From the NCBI GenBank assembly GCA_021613335.1, contig JAJTWR010000374.1, forward strand, positions 1,319,633 through 1,383,632: a stretch of 64,000 bases of DNA, given 5' to 3'. Shown here piece after piece: positions 11,193-22,954 of this stretch. The stretch's first letter is position 1; each line of letters opens with the position of its first letter. The DNA is from Whitmania pigra. Its lineage: Eukaryota > Annelida > Clitellata > Hirudinida > Haemopidae. Position numbers and translations under genes: made by a program. Under the pieces are notes generated by a model that worked only from the letters and a program-made list of their open reading frames with translations, was not told where the DNA came from and did no database searches.

Positions 11193-13236
11193 AATGTTTA
11201 TTATACAATCAATTATAATTATTATACAAATTCCAGTTTATTTTAAAATTAGACACAATTTTCTTTAGGTTGTTTGCTCAACTGCCTTAGGGCTCTTAAT
11301 ATCCTATAAAAGTAACAAAACATGTCATTAGGTAAAAAATTCTTTTTTCGAACATAAAGAAGCGCTTAAGAAACAGGAGGGAAAACATTATCAATCTTTC
11401 CTTCTCACGTAAAAACTGCACTTAAATAACCCTTCAGTAAAAGCAGATTAGAAGTCATCACGATATCATAGAATAAATTTTGCATCGTCATATGAAATTT
11501 TATAAGTACATGTTAATGAATATTAAAAAATAATAAAAACATAAGTTTTTGTCTTTATGTTTATGTTAGCAGATGTAGTCATGGAAACGTGACAATGCTC
11601 AAGTTGCAAATTGTCTTCAAACCGTCGCACTGAAATCAAGCACTCACAACGTGTAATTTAATTCATTAATTTTCAAATTAAGTCTTAAATTTGATTGCAA
11701 TCAATAAACAGTTATTATTTCCATAAACGGTTTCAAAAGCATTGATACAGTAATTCAGTACAATAATTTTTTTTAAACGATTATTTGGATTGCCTTAAAC
11801 CTGCAAAGTTAACAAGAAGGAATTTAAACATTCTAATAATATAATCCTAAAAATCTTTAAATTTAAATGATTTTTTGTTTAAGTCGATTATTTATTACAA
11901 GTAATTCCATTTAATCAAAAAGTTTTCTTTAGTCTTTGACAACCTTGCGTAAACAAATCAGCAGTATCAACAAAACCATCTTATATTTTGATTTATTACA
12001 AGTTAATGTAGTAATTTCATTTTTGTAAATTAATCCTTATGCAAATTACAAATTAAACCGATTGAACCAGTGACTTACAAAGCAATTAACTTTTTATATT
12101 TGGATGGATTGATGGATGGATGGATGGGTGGGTGAGTGGGTGATTAAAAAAATGAGCGAGTGGGTCGATGAGTAAACGTGGGAATGAGGTTTTTTTTCTA
12201 TTCCGGAATGCGGAATAAACTATTAATTACGATTTTAAGAATTAAGTCGAGAAAAGAATCTCGATATTTTCTGCGAACAGATTAAATTCACGATAAATCT
12301 CCAATCTGCGCGTGATGTTTGAGACCGCATTAAAAAAGTAATTTTGGAAACGTAATTCTCTCACCCATTCCACACCCACTTTTTACCAGAAGTCAGAAAA
12401 AGCATTAATATTATATCTATTATTAAATTATCTTCAGAATTTGAATTTCTACCTTATATTCAAGAACGAGAGAATTTGTAAGCTGAGCGTAATCGCTATG
12501 CAATTGTGGTGGGATTTAATTTTGCCTAAGAAAATTGTTCTTTATAATTTCATGAATCGATCGTAATATGACATCTTCGTTTTAAAAGATATTATGAATC
12601 GGACGTATTTAATTTGAAATTAGTCGTAATTGAAAGTTTTGAATTTATTGAAGGTCTTGAATGCTAATTTAATGGGGAAAGACAAAAGGTTTGCAAGCAA
12701 CTTTCGTCTGGTAATCTTGGTAATTACTAAGCTGTAACATTAATTGAATCTTTTCTAATCACTAACGAATTGGTAAAAGTTGCTCTTCAATATGACCAAA
12801 ACTAAAAGAAATACGATCACTTCATAGAAAAACGAAAACCCCGACGAGCAAAGAAGAAACGGCAGAAATGCAACAGATGAGCGAATGATCGAATTTCTCG
12901 AAGCTCAGTCAACAACAATTACGAGAGTTCAGCATGAGAAACTAAACTTGTAAAACGTGAAAAAGAACCAGCTGACGCTATATCTTCGTGGGGTGAGTTC
13001 CAGCTTTTTTATATATCTGTACTACTTAATTTAATTCGCTTGACTTCAACAAACAAATTTAATTTGATGACTTTCATCATTCATGACCTGAGGTCTTCTT
13101 CCAAGTACTATTTATTTGTGACAAAGTCAGTAAACAACAGAAACAAGATCAGGTTCGCGATAAAGATGTAGGCTATAATTATATTTTATTAATTCTGCAG
13201 CTAGTCCATTTTAAAAATTACTTTGACAAAACTCAT
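11193..13236. other. Intergenic spacer between genes 2 and 3
   Basis: AT-rich spacer shared with 46527-51808. The block 12480-13010 recurs upstream of other family members (about 29930-30340 and 62400-62650), so it is part of the tandem repeat unit. No coding sequence is recognised. Contains a GGAT microsatellite. Confidence 0.5.
12101..12143. repeat. GGAT/GGGT microsatellite
   Basis: Tetranucleotide run TGGATGGATTGATGGATGGA continuing as GGGTGGGTGAGT. The partner copy at 47437-47482 has one more GGAT unit, so the repeat length has changed since duplication. Confidence 0.85.
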
Positions 13237-14685
13237 TCAGCACTCCGAGTAATTAACTGCGAAAACTTGAATTTCACAAAGGCTCATATATCCATCTGGT
13301 ATGCCAGGGTGGACGACGACAAATCTGGCAGGAGGAACTGTCAGAGAACATTTGATGCTGATCCATTCTGCGGACACAAGGGGTCCATTGTAATAACCAC
13401 ACAAATGGTAATAATCTGTTATCGGTTGTTTGAGAGGCCAAGATTCATTTGTCACTCCAATCGTCAGGTTTCTCAATCTATTCACTAAATAACAATTTCA
13501 ATATTTAACTACTCAGCATGTAAAGAAAATTTTGAATGTGAAGTCAATATTATTTAAGCAATATTAGTGATGGACAATGCATAGATGAACATAATTATTT
13601 AACTATTGGTCATTTTGTATATTTATCATACGTGTTCTCTTTCTAATCAACATCTTTAATGGCATTTAACACTCATAAAAGCTTTAACTTAATAATAATG
13701 TTATGAAGGTAAAAAACTGTCTAAAGCCAGGCAATCGATAATAAGACATGATTATGAATATAACCCGATTAAATGTTTTTATTTGAACACATCTCTTTTA
13801 AATTAAAATCACTTACCCATTTTAGAAAGCGTAGCCAAACGTACCAATATCCTAACACTACTGACCTTTGCAGTAAATTTAAGTTTAACCATAAACCAGC
13901 TGGTTACTCCAATTTTATCATTTGTATGGCAACATTCAAACTGGTAAGGATCGATTCCATTCAGTCCATCAACAGCCAGCCAAGAATAAAGTGGTCGATT
14001 GCGCCACAAATAAGTTGAACTCTGACATGTAGGTCTCCCAAGAGCCAGATTAGTTTCATTAGAAACTTAAATATAATAGAACAGAAACTCCAAATCATGA
14101 ACAACTTAAAAGATATATTTTGTAATTTCTAAATGAATTAATACTAATAATATAATTCTGTGTTTACTACAATTTTTAGTTGTTTAAGAATCTTAAGTTT
14201 TAGTTTGTTTTTTATTGTCATTTCAGAATTATCTATTCTCATTGAACTAATAATAAAGACAACGTCTTACTATTTAGAAGACAAGAGACTTTGCTTCGAA
14301 TCTTCTGAAAATGTTATTTGAAAATTAATCGACATTATTAAGTACTCGACAAACAACCGACCTCAAATAGTTTGCATCCTGTTCTTTCAATAATTTGATA
14401 AGGAAGCGTTCGAAACATGTGACATTCCTTATTCGGCAACTGGTTGAAACTAACGCATTCCTCATTCGTTTGGCACAGAAATGCACACATTACCTCCATC
14501 GAGATGATTGAACAATCAACATCTTTGAAGAAATTGGTCAAAGAAAGAACGATGTAAGGGTTGTCTAAGGGACATGCAGGCTTGCTGTTGCAACTCAAGA
14601 TTGGACGGAACGTGTCTAATTGGCCACAAATCGAATATATCACAAGAACAACAGCAATTCCAATGAGTAATTGTAAAAAATTCAT
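13237..14685 (-). CDS. PAN-FTP secreted lectin-like gene 3
   Basis: Exons 14362-14685, 14271-14304 (microexon), 13817-14065 and 13237-13484 give 855 nt, 284 aa, one frame. The leader differs from its paralogs (MNFLQLLIGIAV), but the PAN cysteine pattern and the FTP halves are conserved, ending VNYSEC. The microexon reads KIRSKVSCLLN. Acceptor-like TTTTTACAG lies just upstream of the ATG. Intron 1 and the start of the FTP exon are almost identical to gene 2, although exon 1 and exon 4 group with gene 7, suggesting gene conversion. A secreted, disulfide-rich protein is expected; the ligand is unknown. Confidence 0.85.
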
Positions 14686-15674
14686 GATGTCCTGTAAAAA
14701 AATTGTGTATTGTTTAGATTTGTTTCAACAGGCCTCTAGAACACACTTTTGTAACCCTTAAATTATAATTTTTTTAAATAAATTTATTATAAGCTTAATT
14801 CATTATTACACAATCAATTTTAAATTATAAAGATGCCAACTTATTTTAAAATGACATTCACAAATTTTGTAGGATGCTTGCACAACTACCTTACGGCTCT
14901 TAATATTCCCTAAAATAACAAAAGCATGAATTAGACAAGAAGTTTTTTCGAGAATAAAGAAACGCATCAGAAATAGGAGGAAACAAGTAAGAATTGCATT
15001 TTGAAATAGCCCTTCAACAAACGCAGGTGAAAAATCTTCACGATAACTTAGAATTAAAACCTGTATTGTCTTATGAAATTTTAGTGTACCTTATTGATTA
15101 TTCAAAAAAAAAACATTGTCTTTTTTCTTAATGTCATGGAAACCTGACAACAATGCTCAAGTTGTGAATCAAAAAAATATACAAGGAATGTTCCTAAATT
15201 CTAAAATATAATAGATGTTCTGCACTTGGTATAAAGAAGAACAAATTTTCTTAAAAAAAATAATAGAATCTTCAGAATCTTTTCTTTTGTGTTTTTTTTA
15301 CTAATGAAATGCAAGCAATATCATTTATATAATGTTCAGATTTAATATCGCTGAATCAACAATTACGAGGTATCAGCATGCGAATCTAAACTTGCAAAAC
15401 GTGAAAAAGAACCAGCTGACACTATCTTTTCGTGGAGTGAGTTCCATGTTTTAATATATCTGTACTATTTAATTTAATTCGCTTTACTTCAATAAACGAA
15501 TTTAACTTGATGACCTTCATGATTCATGACCTGAGGTCTTCCAAGTAATGTTTGTTTATGACAAAGTCAGAAATCAATATAGACAATATCAGGTTTGCGA
15601 TGAAGTTTCAGGCTATAATCATTTTTGAGTAATTCTGCAGCTATTTAAAAAATTCATTCAACAACACTCATTCA
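14686..15674. other. Spacer upstream of gene 3
   Basis: AT-rich sequence with no gene. Similar to 53290-53960 up to about 15350, where the duplication homology ends. 15350-15660 resembles the 3'-flank block found downstream of every family gene (compare 12910-13220). Confidence 0.5.
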
Positions 15675-17100
15675 TCATTCCGAGTAGTTGACGCCAAAAA
15701 CTTGTATTTCGCAAAGGCTTAATTATCCATCTGGTATGCCAGGATGGACGACGACAAATCTGGCAGGAGGAACAGTCAGAGAACAGTTGATGCTGATCCA
15801 ATTTGCGATCACAGGTGGTCCATCGTAATAACCACACAAATGGTAATAATTTGTTATCGGTTGCTTGATAGGCCAGGATTCATTTGTCACTCCAATCGTC
15901 AGATTTCTGATTCTTTCTTCTAAAATTTTGTGAATGTGATATTGAAGATAAAAAATGTGCAAATGAATAAACTGAAATAAATTTGAAAAATTAGGATTCA
16001 AAATTCAAATGCATATTTTAATAATTCCTACAAGGTGTTGAACGTGTTAAAAACAGAAACGGAGTTCGGAGAACCTCAGGGGACCAAGCCAGTGAGACCA
16101 TGTAAAATAGATTCCAAATTTCATACCTCATCAACATCAAGACAACGCAAACAATAAGACACATGTACATAAGAATAAAGACAAAGTTGAGAAATGTTCA
16201 TAGTAAATCTTGACAGTTTAAGTTAATGGCATAACGTGACATCTGAGGCTGCATATCTGCAACATGTTGTTCGTAGTTTGCATAATAATGAAAAATAATT
16301 GAATAGAAAAAATGGCAGAGGCGGTGGAGGTCAACTGAGTCAAGGTGTATTATGACGGCCTCTAAGATGATTGGTGAGATAGTGGTCCCCAACCTTTTTC
16401 TCGCCACGGACCGGTCAAGGTTTGATTATTTTACTGTGACCCAAGGGGGGGTGATGTTAATTATTTATATTTTATATTGTTTTGATTTACAAATTTTGAT
16501 TTAATTGTCTTAAAACATGCCTTCAAAATAAGATACAGTCACTCAAAAAAGTGAATATAAAGTGACTTAACATTTTAACTCACTAGATCAATGAAAAGTA
16601 ATCAGTAATGAGTAGCAATGCTAAATAAATGAGAACCCTGAGCTTGTTTCTTTGCAACGAGATGGTTCTATCTAGGGGTAATAGGAGACAATGACAGCCG
16701 AAGTGTGTTGCTTATGTCCATTTTATTCCGTTGTTTTGGTTGCTGTCACTGCAGAAAACCCTGCTTCACACGGATAGTATTGAAATAACCCGGGAGTCCG
16801 CAAATAAGTAAGTTAACTAATAAGTTTATTAGAGCAGGTATTCAGTTAACGGATCTGAATAATAGAAGTTAAGTGTTGAAGGAATTGAGGTACTTAAGGA
16901 TGCAAATGGATATTTGGGCTTCCAAGTTGTCTTGATTCTCGTTGTTTGTCAGGTGATTATCGAGAATGCTTTTCTGCAGCAAAAATAGATCCCTCGTGCC
17001 CGAAAAAGATGCCAAATATAATTAAGTATAAATTTAATTATATTAGCAATATAAACTTAATTAATTTCCAAAAATCTAAGTTTACAACATTACACCCTTC

Positions 17101-18357
17101 TTAAATCTGTTCGTCCCGAACAGACTGCTGCTCCCCGTGGTACTTCGCCAGTCGGCGAATGTGTGCCACCTTCATTTTTACTCTCGGAACACAATCTCTA
17201 AAATGGTGCCCACGTACCACCCTTGTTTCAATGCGAGCCCGTCCTCCCGTATCTCTACAAAAACGCTTGCTGAAAAAGATCAGCAAAACAAACAACAGCA
17301 CTAAATGCTCGCCCCGAGTCTCCGACGACCTCCGAAGGTCAGAAAACCCGCCCTGGCTGAGAACTCCACAAATGAACTCCTCAGACATTGATCCAACCTT
17401 ATCAACTACGTACTCACGACCGCCGAATACCTCACCGCCAACATCTCCATTCTCAGTTACAATGACATCCGTAGCTCCAACCTCCACGACATCTACAGCT
17501 GCATCGAATTCGGAAACCCCCAACTCAATTCGAACGCCACTGCTCTCCAGGTCCAGTCCATCCACTGATTCCTCAACGCGAGGAGGCTCCACTCTGGTCT
17601 CTACCAAAGTCCCTCCTTCAATTATTTCCTCGGTTTTCTCCACAACCGACACCAACGAGGCAATCGTGCACGGAACTGGCTCATTGGGCACCGGCGCGAC
17701 CTCTTTGGGGTTTGCAAAACTCTCTCTTAGCTCAACGTTGTCCTCATTCTCAACATTTATTGGGAGCTCCACTATTGGACTGTCCCCGTCAACCACCAAG
17801 CTAGCCTCACTCACTTCAGCAAAGGTCTCCTCATTACCGTTCTCCTCACCCAGTTCTTCCCTCAGCTCTTTTCCCGATTCCTCACTCCATGGAAGAAACA
17901 CTTTGCTTCCCAAAGTTCTTCCATCTACAATTTCCTGGGTCTCTTTCTCAACCGAAACCAGTGTGGCAATCGGGTGCACTGCTGAAGCTTCAGCTGGCAT
18001 GATGTTTATTGTGCTTAATGGAGTCTCCTCCGGTTGGTAGCTAGTAGAGGCCTTGTTGGAGGAAACCTCAGTTACTTTTTCCGTCTTTTCTTCTATCTTT
18101 TTTTGAAAGCCTTCCATTTTTTCTTGAAAACCTTCCATCTTTTCTTGAAAACTTTGCATCTTTTTATCCATCTTTCCCATCTCCCATTTCACACCCGGAT
18201 CAACAAATATATAAGCTTCTGGATCCTCACCCTAGTCTTCTATCCACGACTGCAGACGATCTTGCAATTCTGCCCTGAGTCCTTTTGAATCCATGTTTCT
18301 CGACTTAAGTTCACGTCTCATTTCAGCAACGGTTAAATCTTCTAAGGCCTTGCTCAT
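17101..18357 (-). pseudogene. SAP-domain ORF of LTR copy A (one stop)
   Basis: Frame of 418 codons from the ATG at 18357 to the stop at 17101, broken only by a TAG at 18232-18234. Order of parts: SAP-like DNA-binding motif (LEDLTVAEMRRELKSRNMDS, residues about 5-40); a coiled coil (repeated QEKMEGF); a long acidic region; a short very hydrophobic stretch (LVLLFVLLIFF); and a basic tail containing PRVKMKVAHIRRLAKYH. The tail resembles the end of a Ty3-type integrase, so the ORF may join a gag start to a pol end by internal deletion. That is inference. Confidence 0.75.
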
Positions 18358-18372
18358 GACTTACTTTTTGGG

Positions 18373-18390
18373 ATCCCACTCCTGACACCA
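18373..18390 (-). other. tRNA-Leu primer-binding site of LTR copy A
   Basis: The minus strand reads TGGTGTCAGGAGTGGGAT one base after the 5' LTR, the complement of a tRNA-Leu 3' end with CCA. The same site with small changes follows the LTRs at 25808-25824, 33424-33441 and 34909-34926. Confidence 0.85.
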
Positions 18391-19519
18391 ATGAAATAAC
18401 CTGGGAGTCCGCAAATAAATAAGTTAACTAATAAGTTTATTAGAGCAGGTATTCAGTTAACGGATCTGAATAATAGAAGTTAAGTGTTGAAGGAATTGAG
18501 GTACTTAAGGATGCAAATGGATATTTGGGCTTCCAAGTTGTCTTGATTCTCGTTGTTTGTCAGGTGATTATCGAGAATGCTTTTCTGCAGCAAAAATAGA
18601 TCCCTCGTGCCCGAAAAAGATGCCAAATATAATTAAGTATAAATTTAATTATATTAGCAATATAAACTTAATTAATTTCCAAAAATCTAAGTTTACAACA
18701 GTATTTAAGAAATGGCAATAGGGATTTAATTGCTGTGGTCTCGCCATGACTTTTCATCCAGAACACCAGAGTTGTTGTCTCGAACGTTGTTTTGAGGACG
18801 CCGTCATTGGCAATCTCCAGCAGTTGATCTTCTTGCACAGACATGCTAGATTCGCCTAGTATATTGACAAATGGTTCATCCATTCCGTACCAGTTCTTGG
18901 GTCTTTTGTGGTTGAGAAGTAGCGCTCAAATTCGAACCAAAGACAGGTGCACGTGAGAGAATGAATGCTCAGGCTTGCATAAAATAACCAATAATGTCTG
19001 AAACTTCTTCAAAATGCCTCTGTTTAGGCGCCGTTCCCACAACTCATTTTCCCCGTAAGAGAAGGCATTTGCGGTCTGTGTCCACCTCTTCACAAAGCTG
19101 ATCAAACAGGCGCGAGTTAAGGACGTGTGCTTTGATATGGTTAATAATTTTAACTTTATTTATTTATTTGATTAGAGTCATTTGCATAACTAAAATAATT
19201 TAGACTTAATAACTTTAACGACATCAATATTCTATTAAATAATTCTAACGAAGATATGGCAGCGGTCGTTCTCAAGCTCTACTAACCATTTTAATTTTTG
19301 TAAATATTAATAAAATGGAAATAACTTAACGTTCCTTGGGCGGCCCGGTACAATTTAATCCATGGACAGGTACCGGTCCGCGGTCGTGGGATTGGGGATC
19401 GCTAGTCTATGCAGGCTTTCTGTTGCAACTCAGGATTGGACGGAACGAGTCTAATTGGTAACAACTAAAATGTATCCCAAGAACAACAGCAATTTCAATG
19501 ATTAATGTGAAAAATTCAT

Positions 19520-21376
19520 GACGTTCTGCAAGAAAATATTGTTTCGATAAGCTCTTAGAGCAAGCTTTTACAAACCTTAAATAATATATATTACAAAATT
19601 AATAATAATACATTAATAATAAATATAACACTTTAATGTACTAATATCACATAATTTCAACATAATATACGTGATTTTCATTTTTTTGTTTAATAAGGTT
19701 GCGGCGTCCACTAATATTATTATTATACTTATGTATGGATTAGCTAATTACTGTATATGCAAAAATTTACAAAAGGATGTTTTTCTGGATAAAATAAATT
19801 AAAATAAAGCTTGAAGAAAAAAACTTTCCACTGCACTCTCAACTTAATACCAGGTCGACCCACTAGAACTTCGCGATGTCCAGAAGAAACAAATATTAGT
19901 AGCTATATCTCGTGTTGAATTCTTGCAGCCAGTGTCTAAAAAATTGGCTATTTGTTAAATTATAAAAATATTTTCTAACCCTTGGATGCCTAAGGTAAAA
20001 AACTTCCACTTTTAACTGACAAGGGGTACAAGTGCACCCCAAAACATTTATTGTTACTGAGCGTCAACCGAAATTTAAAAAAAAAAACAACTTATTTACA
20101 TGTCACTCTGCACAGGTTGAGAGAATATAATAGCATAGTTTTCATATAACATTTATTCCATATCGACATACAGCAATGCTTTTAAACATGGCACTGCTGT
20201 AATGAATAACGCTTTACAAAAGGGTTGTGTTTTATTATAGTTATTTGTTTTAAAATAAATAAATGCTAATATTTTCTACATATTTGACATATAAAAATGA
20301 TATTTTCCAACATTTATTCGTAAATGAATGTTTATTAGTTAGCATAATATGTACTAAATCAGACATGAATGTTTTCGCAACACTAATAAAATCTTTCGTT
20401 TTATGTTATTAATAAAACCTAGTAGTATCAATAATTACTATTACACTTTACAGCTATTGTATAGTTAATAACAGCTTTAGAATTTCATCTTTTATTCACG
20501 TCTTCTTCTTTTTTCACATTTTCCCCACTTTATTCTTTATTTTCACTTTTATTTCGTTTATCACATTGCCCCCGCAGCGCAGTCCAACAGAAATGTTTCC
20601 AAACGAGCATAAGCCAAATAACACAAAATAAAGCTGCGATCTTTAAATCCACGAAGCCAAACACAGTAACAACTTTGTGAACTAAAAGAACTCTCAATTT
20701 AAGACATTAAGCTGCAACATAAAATTCAGGAATAAAAGAAGTTTCTTAATGCATTTTAATTAAAGTCATTTCGGACCGTCTGTTTTTCTGAGTTCGTTCT
20801 TCGTTATTAAAAATTTTGCTTTTAGCCTCACAACGAACGGAAGATATCGATCAAAATGCCTTTTGTTTCTATTACTTTTAAAAAGTTCTTTCAGAATAAT
20901 AAGTATTATTATTCTTTACCCATTTGTATATAACAAAACGAATTTTTGCTCACCTTTGAGAATTCTCTTCCATGTGTCTACCCATTCATCAGGGCCTCGA
21001 TGCAGGGTAGCGGAGGACGGCAAGGACTGACAAGGGCCAATTTTTTTAAAAGATATCACAATTACAACTTTTTTTGCTTATTCATTTTAAGCTGATTCAA
21101 TATAGGATCCCTGTAATTAGACTGAGGTAATAGCAAGCTTAGTCAATTGGAGCTTGGAAATCATTTTAATAAAAGTCAATAATAAGTGGATACACAAATT
21201 GTTTGACTTCAACAAACAAATTTAATTTGATGACCTTCATCATTCATTACCTGACGTAGTCCACGAATCATTATTTACTCGTACATAGACAATATCAGGT
21301 TCTTGATAAAGTTGCAGATTACAATTAATTTTTTGTAATTCTGCAGCTATTTTAAAATTCCTTTAACAAAACCCAT
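19520..21376. other. Spacer downstream of gene 4
   Basis: AT-rich and non-coding. 20570-21200 resembles 30370-30770 (GCATAAGCCAAATAAC...AAATAAAGCTGCGATC blocks), so it is part of the repeated 3' flank of family genes. Nothing else recognised in 19540-20560. Confidence 0.45.
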
Positions 21377-22954
21377 TCAGCATTCTGAGTAATTAACGCC
21401 AAAAACTTGAATTTCGCAAAGAGCCAGATAACCATCTGGTATGCCAGGATGGACGACGACAGATCTGGCAGGAGGAACTGTCAGAGAACAGTTGATGCTG
21501 ATCCATTTTGCGATCACAGGTGGTCCATCGTAATAACCACACAAGTGGTAATATTTTGTTATCGGTTGCTTGAGAGGCCAAGATTCATTTGTCACTCCAA
21601 TCGTCAGGTTTCTGATTCTATCCACTGAATAACAATGTAAATGTACATTTTATTTAAAAATTGAGAAATTTATGAATGTGAAGCCAACATTATTTAAGCA
21701 TTTATAGTGATGGACTATGCATAGATGAGCCGAATTATCTAACTATTGGTCTTTATGTATATTTATCATACGTATTCTCATTCCAAAGCCACATTTTTTA
21801 TTAAATATTCATATAGGCTTTAATAAAATAATTATTTTAAAAAATAAAAAAACTGTCTAAAGCCAAGAAATCGAAGGTAAAACATGACTAAATGTGAGAA
21901 TAATCCGATTAAATGTTTTCATTTGAACACATCTCCTTTAAATTAAAATCACTTACCTACTTTTGGAATTGCAGTAAAACGTGCCAATATCCTAACATTA
22001 TTGACCTTTGCAGTAAATTTAAGTTTAACCATAAACCAACTGGTTACTCCAATTTCCTCATTTGTATGGCAACATTCAAACTGGTGAGGTTCGGTTCCAT
22101 TCAGTCCATCAACAGCCAGCCAAGAATATAGTGGTCGATATCTCCACAAATAAGTTGAACTCTGACATGTAGGTCTCCCAAGAGCCAGATTAGTTCCATT
22201 AGAAACTTAAATATAATAGAACAGAAACTCCAAATCCTAAACGACTTAAAAGATATATTCTGTAATATATATCTCCACAAATAAGTTGAACTCTGACATG
22301 TAGGTCTCCCAAGAGCCAGATTAGTTCCATTAGAAACTTAAATATAATAGAACAGAAACTCCAAATCCTAAACGACTTAAAAGATATATTCTGTAATTTC
22401 TAAAGTGGATTAATACAGATAATAATAGATTCTGTGTTTACTACAATTTCAATTGTTTAAGAATCTTAAATTTTAGTTTGTTTTTATTGTCGTTTCAGAA
22501 TTATCTATTCTCATTGAACTAATAATAAAGACAACGTCTTACTATTTAGGAGACAAGTGTCTTTGCTTCGAATCTTCTGAAAAGTTTATTTGAAAATTAA
22601 TCGACATTATTAAGTACTCGACAAACAACCGACCTCAAACAGTTTGCATCCTGTTCTTTCAATAATTTGATAAGGAAGCGTTCGAAACATGTGACATTCC
22701 TTATTTGGCAACTGGTTGAAACTAACGCATTCCTCATTCGTTTGGCACAGAAATGCACACATTACCTCTATCGAGATAATTGAACAATCAACATCTTTGA
22801 AGAAATTGGTCAAAGAAAGTACAAGGTAAGGGTTGTCTAAGGGACATGCAGGCTTTCTGTTGCAGCTCAGTATTGGACGGAACGAGTGTAATTGGACACA
22901 ACTCGAATATATCACAATAACAACAATTCCAATGAGTAATTGGGAAACAATCAT
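21377..22954 (-). CDS. PAN-FTP secreted lectin-like gene 4
   Basis: Exons 22634-22954, 22543-22576 (microexon KIRSKDTCLLN), 21957-22205 and 21377-21624 give 852 nt, 283 aa in frame; the leader is one residue shorter than in paralogs. PAN and FTP domains are complete, ending VNYSEC. The first FTP exon ends at a strong donor (GTAGGTAAGT) and the last exon starts after TTATTCAG. A 129-bp tandem duplication repeats the first bases of the FTP exon and its acceptor, giving two possible 3' splice sites. TTTTCTTGCAG lies just before the ATG, and a TATA-like block is at 23041-23055. Secretion is expected; the ligand is unknown. Confidence 0.85.
22138..22397. repeat. Tandem duplication across an exon-intron boundary of gene 4
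   Basis: 22138-22266 and 22269-22397 are near-perfect direct repeats (offset 131 bp). Each copy carries the intron 2 acceptor and about the first 65 nt of the FTP exon. None of the paralogs has the second copy. Confidence 0.9.

Larger units (their letters stand above)
818..15350. repeat. Left copy of a large segmental duplication (flanks, genes 2 and 3)
   Basis: This stretch, together with gene 1, is collinear with about 32-54 kb. Marker pairs: LINE relic 6264/42072, solo LTR 7550/43358, gene 2/gene 6, gene 3/gene 7. The offset is 35,808 bp over 5.9-8.7 kb. It shifts by about 0.47 kb at the pogo-like element and by about 3.2 kb where a LINE sits only in the right copy. Homology fades near 15350/53960. 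Many kilobases differ by only scattered substitutions, so the event looks recent. Confidence 0.9.
16781..18700 (-). mobile_element. Short SAP-domain LTR retrotransposon, copy A
   Basis: Complete element of 1920 bp on the minus strand. LTRs are at 18392-18700 (5') and 16781-17089 (3'), 309 bp each, starting TGTTGTAAAC and ending GGGTTATTTCA. The primer site TGGTGTCAGGAGTGGGAT (18373-18390) matches the 3' end of tRNA-Leu one base after the LTR. A purine-rich AAGAAGGGTG tract abuts the 3' LTR. The target duplication is GTAT (16777-16780 and 18701-18704). No protease, RT or integrase core is present, so it depends on a partner element. Confidence 0.92.
16700..19140 (-). pseudogene. hAT transposase relic split by LTR insertion
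   Basis: The minus strand near 19090-19140 reads NSRLFDQLCEEVDTDRKC, a segment typical of ZBED5/SCAND3-like hAT proteins. 18705-18883 reads SVQEDQLLEIANDG and then LLPFLKY. Directly across the LTR insertion, 16720-16780 continues YPCEAGFSAVTATKT, the conserved hAT dimerisation motif. The middle is deleted and the frame has stops. Confidence 0.8.
16380..19404. mobile_element. hAT (ZBED-type) element, interrupted by an LTR element
   Basis: Degenerate terminal repeats: TAGTGGTCCCCAACC at the left, and TAGCGATCCCCAATCC on the complement of the right end, each followed by GC-rich ACGGACCGG-type sequence. Matching 8-bp flanks are not found, so a deletion at one side is likely. The interior holds minus-strand hAT transposase fragments. 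Confidence 0.7.
15675..19519 (-). pseudogene. Broken PAN-FTP gene: orphan first and last exon pieces
   Basis: 15675-15919 is a last exon (FTP second half) in which the codon before LSLCEIQVFG is TAA and the final Cys is lost. 19409-19519 is the start of a first exon (leader and the first cysteines) with a frameshift after five codons. The rest of exon 1, the microexon and the first FTP exon are missing. A hAT element (16380-19404) carrying an LTR retrotransposon lies between the pieces. The flanking acceptor-like TTCTTGCAG upstream of the ATG is still present. Confidence 0.8.

Noticed and set aside
17159..18040. Plus-strand Ser/Thr-rich frame resembling a mucin
   Set aside because: It is the antisense of the acidic SAP-element ORF. 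The LTRs, primer site and related copies fix the coding strand as minus.
22610..22633. Exon 1 extended to VGCLSST as the real end of the protein
   Set aside because: The stop there would drop the FTP domain in all paralogs. Splicing at GAG|GTCGGT or at the GTACTT donor keeps the frame.
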